Below, in pieces: positions 1 to 7,475 of a stretch of 11,660 bases of DNA. This DNA is from Isotricha intestinalis (Eukaryota > Ciliophora > Litostomatea > Vestibuliferida > Isotrichidae): assembly GCA_023807065.1 (NCBI GenBank), contig JAJJLU010004559.1:1-11660 (forward strand), written 5' to 3'. The translations under genes were made by a program, and so were the position numbers. The notes under the pieces were generated by a model. It was given only the letters and a program-made list of their open reading frames with translations. It made no database searches and was not told the origin of the DNA. Numbering within the stretch: the stretch's first letter is position 1; every line of letters starts with the position of its first letter.

Positions 1-1309
1 AAAATGTAATAATATTTATATAAAAATTATTCTTAAGGAAGAGGAAGATGATAATTGGATTTATTATAGTGATGAAGGTAATGAATATGAAGAAAATGAA
101 GAAATAAAAAAAAGAATGAAATTGAAGACAAAGAAGAAGAAAAAAAGAAGAAGACAATTCCTTAAAAGAAACTTTAGAAAATAATAAAAACATGCAAAAA
201 AAAAGAAGAAAAAAGTAAAATGAAAGAAAATACTATTGAAAGAGAATATATTAATTCAATTTGAATCTTTCTTATCATCAAATGACATTTATGGATTTGG
301 TGAACATTATCATAATTTAAAATTAGAAGATGGAATTTATACAATTTGGCCAAATGATACAGGAGGAATAAAAGAAGATGATAGAGAAGGAGGAAAAAAT
401 TTAATGGGACATCAATCAATTTGAACACATAAAACTAAATATAAAAATATATTTCTTGGTTTTGTTTTTATTAATTCAAATATGCAAGATTTATTAATAA
501 AAACAATTTCTAATAATAAAACTTCTCTTATACATAAGATTATTGTGGTATTATTGATTATTATATTATTTATGGGGAATCACCAAATGAAATTAATAGA
601 AATATTAATTTTTTATTAGGATTCCTACACTTCCTCCTTTTTGGTCAATAGGATTTCATCAATCAAGATATGGATATAAAGATTCTACTGAATTTAAAAA
701 TGTTTATTTAAAATATAAAAATAATAAAATTCCAATTGATACATTATGGATTGATATTTATTCTTTAAATAATTTTGAAATTTTTACACTTAATAAAAAT
801 AAATTTGGTAATTTATTAAATATTATTAATGAATTACATAAAGAAAAATATCATTTTGTTCCTATAGTTGATTTAGGAATATCATATGAAAATAAAAGTA
901 ATCCATTTATAGAAATAGGAGATAAATTAGATATATTTATAAAATCAAATTATACAAAAAAAACATTAATAAGTAATGTATGGCCTGGAGATACAGTTTT
1001 CCCAGATTTTTTTAATCAAATACAATATTATTATGGCATTATGGTTTATATTCATATCATAAATTAGTTAATTATAATGGAATATGGTTAGATATGAATG
1101 AACCAGCAATGTTAAAAAGAGATTATATATGTAAAGGTGAAATAGCAAATAAATGTAATAAAGAAGATAATTATTATTATTATGAAGATTTACCATATAT
1201 TCCTGGTTATAAAAAAAATGAACATGAATATATTGCAACAGGATTAATTAATGAAAATCCTAGGAAATTAAAATTTGAGGAAGAACCTGATTATCTTTAT
1301 GTTAATTAA
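1..1309 (+). pseudogene. GH31 family glycoside hydrolase (alpha-glucosidase-like) pseudogene, partial
   Basis: Seen: GH31 landmarks occur in the right order but in different frames. They are IYGFGEHYHNLK (near 283-315), KNLMGHQSI followed by a stop (396-424), GGIIDYY (around 548-568), LPPFWSIGFHQSRYGY (near 629-678), TLWIDIYS (near 742-765), FVPIVDLGIS (near 856-885), VWPGD..FPDFFN, and GIWLDMNEPA (1079-1108). The Asp of WLDMNE is the family's catalytic nucleophile. Known: GH31 enzymes release glucose from alpha-glucans or glycans and are about 850-1000 residues long. Only the N-terminal half is here; the acid/base Asp and the rest of the barrel are missing. Lesions: L-to-TGA at 422, a one-base loss near 548, another near 617, a one-base gain near 1030, TAA at 1307, and frame changes in the A-rich stretch 100-215. 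The 5' end lies outside the window. The first 200 bases encode an acidic then Lys-rich insert. No start codon can be placed. The family call is firm; exact substrate is unknown. Confidence 0.88.
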
Positions 1310-1317
1310 TTAATTAA
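1302..1317. repeat. (TTAA)4 tandem repeat at the GH31 reading-frame stop
   Basis: Four direct copies of TTAA cover 1302-1317 and create the in-frame TAA at 1307-1309. A 4-bp unit gains or loses copies by slippage and each change shifts the frame. This is a plausible cause of the final break in the GH31 frame. TTAA is also a common target sequence of piggyBac-type transposons, but no element or terminal repeats are seen here. Confidence 0.7.
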
Positions 1318-1606
1318 TCAAATGATGAAAAGATTTGAATATGAAATGGATTATAAATATGATTGGATTGTTTTTGGATATAATAATGAAGAGAATAATT
1401 TAAATAATATTTTTAAAGAAGATAATAAAAATGATTTTAAAGAAAATGAAAATAAGAATTCTGGTGAGAATAATGTACAAAATAATAATTTAAATAATAG
1501 TCAAGTTATTCAAAGTAATGTTAATGATTTACTCAAACCTGATATTTTTTTAAATAAAACCATAAATGAAAAATTTCATAATAATCTTTTTAAAAAATAT
1601 AAATAA
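1310..1606 (+). pseudogene. Asn/Glu-rich tail in frame with the GH31 relic
   Basis: After the TAA at 1307-1309 the same frame stays open for 98 codons to a TAA ending at 1606. The first part (MKRFEYEMDYKYDWIVFGYN) looks like ordinary folded protein. The rest is low-complexity Asn/Lys/Glu sequence (NNNLNNSQVIQSNVN) ending in a basic NNLFKKYK. I find no GH31 C-terminal motif in it. It could be the eroded continuation of the GH31 gene, carrying a lineage-specific Asn-rich insert, or a fragment of another gene joined at the TTAA repeat. It could be read as a separate 94-residue protein from the ATG at 1322, but sharing frame with the relic upstream argues against that. Confidence 0.45.
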
Positions 1607-1665
1607 TTATTTATAAATATTTTATCTTTATATATTAAATTAATAAAAAATAAATTATTTTAAAT

Positions 1666-2489
1666 TTATTTAACTTCTGTCATATTTGAAAAATTTATCA
1701 TAAAATCATTTTTACCTATATTTGATACTCTTATTTTTTCTTTTAAATTTTCGATATGATTAATTAAAACTTTTAATGCTGATTTAATATTATCTTTTTG
1801 TTTTTTTAAATCACTTATTATTTTATTATATTTTTGATTTTGTTGTTTCATTTGTTCAATATCACTTTTAGATTTAACTATTTGTAAATTGATATTTAAA
1901 TTGTTATTATTTAATTTATTAACTTTTGTATTGAGGATTGAAATATCTCTTTTATATTGTTCAATATGATCTTTTATAGTTTAATATCTTGAATTCATAT
2001 ATTCTATTTTTTTAATCTCTAGTTTATTTTTAGAGTTTTCTAATATTAAATTTTTGTTATTGCTTTTAAAAGAGTTAATAATTGATTTAAGATTTAAAAT
2101 AGACATTTCTAATTCATTTTTTAATTTAGTTTTTTTATCTATTTTTTGATATTTTTCAAATCCATTTTGTTTAATTGAAGTAATCATAGTTTTTAAATCA
2201 TTTATATCATTATCAATATAATTCCAAAAATTTTCTCTATAATCATAAGGAATATCATTACTTTGAAGTGAATGACAATAATTGTTTATATTTTTTTTCT
2301 TATTTCTTGTAAACTATTTGTTTTTCTATGAGAATAACTTTCATTTTTTTTATTTCTTGAAGTTTTAGGTCTTTTTGAATTTATATTTCTTTGAGAAAGA
2401 TATAAATTATTTAAATTTACAACATTATTATTATATGTTTTAAGAAATCTTGAAGAATTTGAAATTACAGATATATTAGATAAATTCGG
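1666..2489 (-). pseudogene. 5'-truncated coiled-coil protein pseudogene
   Basis: Reading the minus strand from 2489, an Asn/Ser/Lys-rich stretch (NSKRPKTSRNKKNESYS, then HRKTNSLQEIRKK) runs to an A8 run at 2291-2298. A one-base shift there leads into NYCHSLQSNDIPYDYREN and a long coiled-coil region with heptad-like Leu/Ile spacing (LKNELEMSILNLKSIINS). A TAA at 1981-1983 interrupts the frame. The same frame then continues for 104 codons of coiled coil (LKKQKDNIKSALKVLINH) to a TAA at 1666. In all about 270 codons with one stop and one frameshift. The upstream part has no Met and is bounded by a TGA at 2490-2492, where it overlaps the opposing ORF. Function unknown; the composition is that of a structural or cytoskeletal coiled coil. 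A split into two short genes is possible but unlikely, since the frame and composition are continuous across the TAA. Confidence 0.6.
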
Positions 2490-3393
2490 TCAAATTAAAA
2501 AATCTTTTGAAATAGTACAAAAAAATGTAATTGCTTTAAATGAATATATTCAAATGTCAAAAGATTATTCAGATTTTAATAAAAATATGAAAAATATGAT
2601 TGAACATATTTCTGATCCAATTGATAATTCTTTAATAAATTTAATAGATTATTTAAATGAAACTCAATATAATTCATTTGAAACAAACATTAAAACTCAA
2701 TCTGAAAACATTAAAAAGTATCTTCAAGATTTTTATAATAATGAAAATATTTATATTTCAGATTCAATTAAAGTAATATCTGATCTTCCTTCAATATATA
2801 ATTCAATTGAAAATGAAATAAAAACAAAAACAGATAATTACTTAACAACATATTCTAATAAAATATTTAATCAATTGAAATCAATAGATATAGATTCAAA
2901 CACAATAACTAATGATAAAAAACCAACTCTCGGATCATTTAAAGAAGATGTTTGTGGTGTTCCAATTACTTTTGATGCAACAGTTCCTAATTATAATTAT
3001 AGATATATGATTCAATTTAAATACGAAAATTTTGGTATAATCACAAATGCATCTGTTTATGGAGATACTTCAATTTCAGTTAGTTATCAAAATTCTGAAA
3101 AAAAAGCATCAATACAAGGAACAATTGGTGCTGGAGACATGGCTTTAAAAATAAATAATAAATTAAAAAATGAAAAGACTGATTTAACGATTGCTCAAGA
3201 ATCAAAATCAGTCACTTTTAAGAAAAATCTTTCTCAAAAAGAATATTATAGTGTAAGGGAATGTAAAAGAACATGGTATACCTTTTGGATAGGTAAAAAA
3301 TGTTGGTGGGAAACTAGATCTAGATGGAAGAATAAATCTGAAACAATTGTAACAAAACCTTCAAGATATGAGAATACTAAACAAAATTTTTAA
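2395..3393 (+). CDS. hypothetical protein: coiled coil plus Cys/Trp-rich C-terminal domain, 5' end uncertain
   Basis: The frame is open from 2395 to the TAA at 3391. The first ATG is at 2554 (279 residues), but the 38 codons before it read like protein (EEFEITDILDKFGQIKKSFE), so the real start is probably lost, or lies beyond an unseen intron. From the ATG: residues 1-120 are helical with coiled-coil character and no signal peptide or membrane segment. Residues 123-279 form a separate domain of likely beta strands (FGIITNASVYGDTSISVSY), a Gly-rich turn (GTIGAGDMAL), then a basic aromatic segment with C237, W241, W245, C250, W251 and W252; C134 is the only other Cys. I do not recognise the family. 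It lies head-to-head with the coiled-coil relic and overlaps it by 95 nt. The intact 3' part suggests a recently expressed gene or a young fragment; I cannot tell which. Confidence 0.55.
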   Translation, partial: ERYKLFKFTTLLLYVLRNLEEFEITDILDKFGQIKKSFEIVQKNVIALNEYIQMSKDYSDFNKNMKNMIEHISDPIDNSLINLIDYLNETQYNSFETNIKTQSENIKKYLQDFYNNENIYISDSIKVISDLPSIYNSIENEIKTKTDNYLTTYSNKIFNQLKSIDIDSNTITNDKKPTLGSFKEDVCGVPITFDATVPNYNYRYMIQFKYENFGIITNASVYGDTSISVSYQNSEKKASIQGTIGAGDMALKINNKLKNEKTDLTIAQESKSVTFKKNLSQKEYYSVRECKRTWYTFWIGKKCWWETRSRWKNKSETIVTKPSRYENTKQNF

Positions 3394-3481
3394 GATAATG
3401 ATAATATTTATATATATTAATTATTAAATAATGAATTTATTAAATTTTAATTATTTTTAATTAATTGTTAATTTTAATTTA

Positions 3482-4069
3482 TTACCAATCAATTAAGTTG
3501 AAATCTGTTCCTTCATGAAAGAAAACCACTATTATTATTGAAACTAATCAAAACAAAAGTGAATAATAAGTTATATTTTATTTATTTTAGAGATTGAGAA
3601 AAGATTTTTTAATTTTTTGAAGAAAACAATCATTTTCCTTTTATATATTAAAATATGATTATAAAACAATCTTTTTTTTTCTTTATTGATTATTAAATCC
3701 TTCTTTATAAGAATTAAATTTTTTTTTAATTCAAGAATTATTAACAATATTCCTTCATTGTGACATCAAATATTCAATTTTGCATTTTCATTATTGAAAC
3801 CCATAAGTAGTTTTAAAAGAATATTTATACTATATAATTTATAATCAATTTTGTTTTAAATTGACGATATAATGATAAACTTCAGCTAATTTTTTTTAAT
3901 TCATAATAATTGAATGATTGTATAATATTTTTTCATTTTTTAATATATCAAAATTAGATGCAATTGGTCTTGCTTGCATACAAATAATATGAGAAATTTA
4001 TGATATTCTTTTATTATCAATATTTTCAATAATTTCTATGTTTTTTAGTATTTCAAATTTATTTAAATA
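3482..4069 (-). pseudogene. eroded coding-like frame, family not recognised
   Basis: On the minus strand one frame can be followed from 4069 to a TAA at 3482-3484. The segment 4069-3848 is the convincing part: 74 codons with only two stops, both TAA, and protein-like text including SHIICMQARPIASNFDIL and KKLAEVYHYIVNLKQN. The last segment (VVFFHEGTDFNLIDW then TAA) is also protein-like. The middle is full of stops, at the level expected for random AT-rich DNA. This fits an old gene decayed mainly by substitution. No family could be assigned. Flanking parts of the 3394-4198 gap (3394-3481, 4070-4198) hold only AT-rich spacer, which on the right is the 3' side of the HUS1-like gene. Confidence 0.35.
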
Positions 4070-4198
4070 TTAATTTATAGGTTTAAATAATTAAATAAAA
4101 TTATTTATATTTTAAAAAAACCTTTTTTTCTTTATTTAATTGAAAAAAACTTTTATATCTTAAAAAAAATATTCTATATAAAAATATTTAAATATTAT

Positions 4199-5164
4199 TT
4201 AATTATCTTCAAAATCAAGAATATTTTGTCCATCTTTCATTTCTATAATAGGAATAGTATTTTCAATTAAACAAAAGTCTTGTTCCTCAAAACGTAAAAT
4301 TTGTCTGAGACAAAAAAATAAAGGAGTAATTAAAATAGATAAATTATTTAAATTTTGAAAAATTTTAATAATATCATATAATTCTGAACATTGAATTGCA
4401 AAATTAGATTCATAATTTCCTTCAAAATCATTTGATTCTGTTATAAAACTAAATTTAGAATAATCACATTGAAAAACTAAAAGAGCATAATTTTTCTTAA
4501 CTTCAATTTCTAAAGAAATATTTTCTTTTCCTTTTAAACAAGCATTCTTAAGAAAAATAGATAATTTTTGAATTTTACAAAATTCACAATTAACAAAAGC
4601 ATCTTCTAAATTTCTTCCTTCTAAATCATATATTTTATTTTTTATAGATTTAATAAATATTGATCTTATATTTGTAAATCTAATATCTAATTGTTGAATA
4701 AATAAAACAATTTTATATCTTTCATCATCATCTTTTTCACATTTTTGATTTTCAGATGGTCCTGCGTAAATTTTTATATAATTTGATTTTAAAAATGAAA
4801 ATATATTTTTTAATTCTTTTATATATACACTTGTTATTCTTAAAGTTATTTCATTATGTATTTTTTTTTCTTTATCTTTCATTTCTATTTTTATTGTGTC
4901 AAATGTTTTTGATAAAGGATCTTTTTCATTATTATCTATTTTATATATTATATATGGAAAAAAAAGTGAATTTGAACTTAATTCTTCACATTTAAAATTT
5001 TTGTAATCTTCATTTATTTTTTTTTCGTCTTTTATTACTTGAATTGAATCTTTATAAAATGTCATTATTACTCCTTCATATTTTGAAAACATTTCATTTA
5101 TTTTTTCAATAAATAGTTTAAATTTAGTAATTTGGGAATTTTTTAGTTCTAATAGAAATTTCAT
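4199..5164 (-). CDS. HUS1: Hus1-like subunit of the 9-1-1 checkpoint clamp
   Basis: Known role: Hus1 joins Rad9 and Rad1 in a PCNA-like ring loaded at damaged DNA by the Rad17 clamp loader to activate ATR signalling in the nucleus. Seen: 321 residues, against about 280 in human Hus1. It opens with MKFLLELKNSQITKFKLFIE, matching the family's N-terminal MKF-x5-8-Leu-x-F pattern, then IMTFYKDSIQVI, a typical clamp strand. Alternating strand segments follow (LRITSVYIKELKNIFSFLKS; NYALLVFQCDYSKFSFI), and the end (QILRFEEQDFCLIENTIPII) resembles the closing strands of Hus1, though an acidic tail (DGQNILDFEDN) is added. A Lys/Asp/Glu-rich insert (residues about 138-150) makes it longer. The ATG at 5162-5164 is the first Met in the frame. 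The sequence is divergent: Rad1 or another PCNA-fold protein is the main alternative, but the N-terminus favours Hus1. It lies 350 bp downstream of the PRP46-like gene on the same strand. Confidence 0.72.
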   Translation of the reverse strand: MKFLLELKNSQITKFKLFIEKINEMFSKYEGVIMTFYKDSIQVIKDEKKINEDYKNFKCEELSSNSLFFPYIIYKIDNNEKDPLSKTFDTIKIEMKDKEKKIHNEITLRITSVYIKELKNIFSFLKSNYIKIYAGPSENQKCEKDDDERYKIVLFIQQLDIRFTNIRSIFIKSIKNKIYDLEGRNLEDAFVNCEFCKIQKLSIFLKNACLKGKENISLEIEVKKNYALLVFQCDYSKFSFITESNDFEGNYESNFAIQCSELYDIIKIFQNLNNLSILITPLFFCLRQILRFEEQDFCLIENTIPIIEMKDGQNILDFEDN

Positions 5165-5203
5165 TTAAATTTAAATTAATATTTTATTTATTTAAATTTA
5201 AAT
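5163..5203. repeat. two copies of a 14-bp palindrome at the HUS1-like start
   Basis: The self-complementary sequence ATTTAAATTTAAAT occurs at 5163-5176, overlapping the start codon, and again at 5190-5203, 27 bp further upstream of the gene. The spacer between them is pure A/T. TATTTAAA-like motifs act as TATA elements in several AT-rich protists, so the distal copy may be part of the core promoter. In DNA this poor in G and C a chance origin is possible. Confidence 0.5.
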
Positions 5204-5514
5204 ATTTTATAATAAATGATTAATAAATTCACAATATATATTTTTTCTATTTGATGATAAAAGAGTTTTAAACATTTTAGATGTTATACTCTTAATATAC
5301 TTTTTAAAAACATTCTTTTTTTTTTTGGCTTTTTCATTTTTTTTGATAATAATTATAAAAAAATATTTATTTTTAATTTTATGAAAATATTAAATTTTTA
5401 TTTTGATAATTTCTTTCCTTTTTAACAAATTATATTTATCAAACAATAAAATAAAATTTATATGTATATATAATTAAAAGATATAATTTAATATATTTAA
5501 AATAATAAAACAAT
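5204..5514. other. AT-rich intergenic spacer between PRP46-like and HUS1-like genes
   Basis: This spacer holds the 3' flank of the PRP46-like gene and the promoter side of the HUS1-like gene. It contains long T runs (near 5309-5321) and no open frame of note on either strand. Both flanking genes are minus strand, so it should carry a polyadenylation region near 5450-5514 and promoter elements near 5200. I can name no specific site beyond the palindromes listed separately. Confidence 0.6.
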
Positions 5515-6723
5515 TTATTCCTCTAAATTAATTTTATCTTCTTTCCACATTTTAATTGTCTTATCACAACAAGCCATAATAACTCTACTTTTACTTTTAT
5601 CAAATTTAATATCAAAAATTCCACTTTCACTACTTAAACTTCCAGGTTGAACAGGAACTAAAAGTTTTTGAAAAATTTCTCCAGAATCATAATCCCAAAA
5701 TCTAACAATCCCATCTTCTCCTCCACTAACAAGAATTCCTTCTCCTAAATCAAGTCCATTTAAAATTCCTTCATTATCTCTTAAATTCCTAATTAAACTT
5801 CCTTCAGGACATTTAAAAACTCTAATACAATCACATCCTCCACTAATGAAACTATATTCATTATCAGGAATAACAATTTTCCTTATACTTTTCTTATGAT
5901 TTGTAACAGTATTCATACACTTTCCATTACGAACATCCCATAATTTAATAGTAGTATCATTACTTCCAGTAATAATTTGTGGATCATCATTTTGAGAATT
6001 AATAGCTGAAATTGCATTTGAATGTCCCTCAAGACACATAATCTGTTGTCTTGAACGTAAGTCCCATACTCTTGCAACCGAGTCTCTTCCTCCACTCACA
6101 AGCAAGTCTAAAGAAGGATGAAGTGCTAAGGAGTAAACACCTGAAAGATGACCATGATAATGTCTTATTACTTTATTTTGTTCTAAATCCCAACATTTAA
6201 TCATTTTATCATCACCACATGAAAATAAGTAAGGATGTCTTTGAGATAAAAGAACTGTTCTTACTGTATTTATATGACCTGTTAAAGATAATTTTAAAGT
6301 TCCTGAAGCTAAATCCCAAAATTTAATAACACAGTCATTTGAACCTGTGACAAAAAAGTTATTTGCTGGATCAACGTCTATACATCTTACCCAGCCTGTG
6401 TGACCTGATATTACTCTGTATATTTTCCATTGGAGATGAGTGTTTTGAGATAAGGGTTTTTGAGAAGATTTTTTATTTTCTGATAATTTTATTAAGGAGA
6501 AAGCTTCTTCTGATGATTTTAATTTTTGAGAAGGAAGGGATTCAAGAGTTTTTTTATATTCTAAAGAAGATATTAATTTTCTTTTTGAAGATAAAAAAAG
6601 AGGAGTTGATGTTATTCTTTTTTGAGTTTGAGGGAGGAAGAGATTTTTATAGGAAATTAAGGAGTTTAGGAGAAGAGTTTTTGGTTTTGGAATTTGAAGT
6701 TTTTCTATTTCTGGTTTTGTCAT
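5515..6723 (-). CDS. PRP46: PRP46/PLRG1-like spliceosomal WD40 protein (pleiotropic regulator 1)
   Basis: Known role: PRP46/PLRG1 belongs to the Prp19/CDC5L (NineTeen) complex and helps activate the spliceosome in the nucleus. Seen: 402 residues. Residues 14-31 ([18 protein letters not shown]) match the short N-terminal motif of PLRG1. A Ser/Lys-rich linker follows, then [17 protein letters not shown] at 98-114, the family signature at the start of the propeller. Seven WD repeats span about 103-397. GH...WD pairs are at 107/136, 149/178, 191/220 and 233/262; repeat 5 is degenerate (NHKKSI to RVFK). RHYHGHL and [13 protein letters not shown] are almost unchanged from PLRG1. The linker is short: human PLRG1 is 514 residues. 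The ATG at 6721-6723 follows six A's and is the first Met. All key surfaces appear intact. Generic WD40 proteins are the only alternative and fit much worse. Confidence 0.95.
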   Translation of the reverse strand: MTKPEIEKLQIPKPKTLLLNSLISYKNLFLPQTQKRITSTPLFLSSKRKLISSLEYKKTLESLPSQKLKSSEEAFSLIKLSENKKSSQKPLSQNTHLQWKIYRVISGHTGWVRCIDVDPANNFFVTGSNDCVIKFWDLASGTLKLSLTGHINTVRTVLLSQRHPYLFSCGDDKMIKCWDLEQNKVIRHYHGHLSGVYSLALHPSLDLLVSGGRDSVARVWDLRSRQQIMCLEGHSNAISAINSQNDDPQIITGSNDTTIKLWDVRNGKCMNTVTNHKKSIRKIVIPDNEYSFISGGCDCIRVFKCPEGSLIRNLRDNEGILNGLDLGEGILVSGGEDGIVRFWDYDSGEIFQKLLVPVQPGSLSSESGIFDIKFDKSKSRVIMACCDKTIKMWKEDKINLEE

Positions 6724-7475
6724 TTTTTTAAATAAATAATGATGATAAATAATTTAAAAATATTATATATTTTTTTATTATTTTTTAGAAAGTGAATTAT
6801 ATAAAAATTTAAATTAATTAATTAAAATGAATTTATTAATTTACTTAATCTCAGAAAATATCTTTAAAGATTTGTAAATATTATTTTTTTTTAAATTTGA
6901 TATTATCTGCTTTTTCTTATTTTAATATATTCTTCAATTCATATAATTTCAATATTTTTTATTTTACAATTAATATTTTCTCCATATTTTTCCAAAACTT
7001 TTTTAAAATTACTATTTATTTATATAATTCATTGAAGAAATATCTACTTTTTATTTTTAATAATTCATTATGTTTGAATTTTAAAAGAATAATCAATTTA
7101 TTATTTAATAGTAATTAAATTTATTTAATTTAATAAGTTATAATCATTCTATTACACTTGGAGTTGAATCAATATATTTATTTAATGATAAAAGAAAGTT
7201 ATATTTTTATAATTTAACATTTTATCTTCATTTTCATAACAATTTAATTAAACTTAATCTTTAAGAAGCATAAAAATATTTTTCCTGGTTTATTATCACT
7301 TATTATTAATAACTTTTAAAGAAAGTCTTTTTTTTGACATTAATTTATTTTTTTTATTTATTCATTACTTTTCATTCTTGGATTTTTAAAAAAAAAATAT
7401 TAAATTAATAAATATGGTTTTTACAAATACCAAAAAAAAAATATTTAATCAAATTTAAGAAAATAAATAACTATT
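6724..7475. other. intergenic region between the 812-residue gene and the PRP46-like gene
   Basis: It contains the start context of the PRP46-like gene (A6 directly before the ATG, AT-only upstream DNA with TATA-like stretches near 6754-6770), a perfect 12-bp palindrome ATCTTTAAAGAT at 6860-6871, and the 3' flank of the 812-residue gene with A/T runs near 7388-7442. No intact gene is present. Weak coding-like traces occur on the minus strand near 6903-7000 (VLEKYGENINCKIKNIEII, then a stop) and on the plus strand at 7115-7264 (49 codons without a Met). A Phe-rich plus frame near 6897-7118 is probably only A/T composition. Confidence 0.5.

Noticed and set aside
236..424. Independent 62-residue protein starting at 236
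   Set aside because: The start would be a TTG, and the sequence is simply the GH31 block around IYGFGE, ended by the TGA at 422.
174..428. Minus-strand Phe/Leu-rich ORF opposite the GH31 relic
   Set aside because: Its Phe/Leu-rich text is the reverse complement of an A/G-rich, Lys/Glu-coding segment; the plus strand carries recognisable GH31 motifs.
4756..4995. Plus-strand hydrophobic ORF inside HUS1-like
   Set aside because: Antisense shadow of a well-supported gene; composition explained by the opposite strand.
5913..6731. ORFs in other frames of the PRP46-like gene
   Set aside because: They overlap the WD40 gene completely and show no motif of their own.
6897..7118. Phe/Asn-rich plus-strand ORF (73 codons)
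   Set aside because: Begins at ATT rather than ATG, is low complexity and lies in T-rich spacer; more likely composition than protein.
7115..7264. Open frame with a TLGVE stretch that recalls the switch I region of Rab-type GTPases
   Set aside because: No Met, no P-loop or WDTAG motif nearby, and only a few matching residues.
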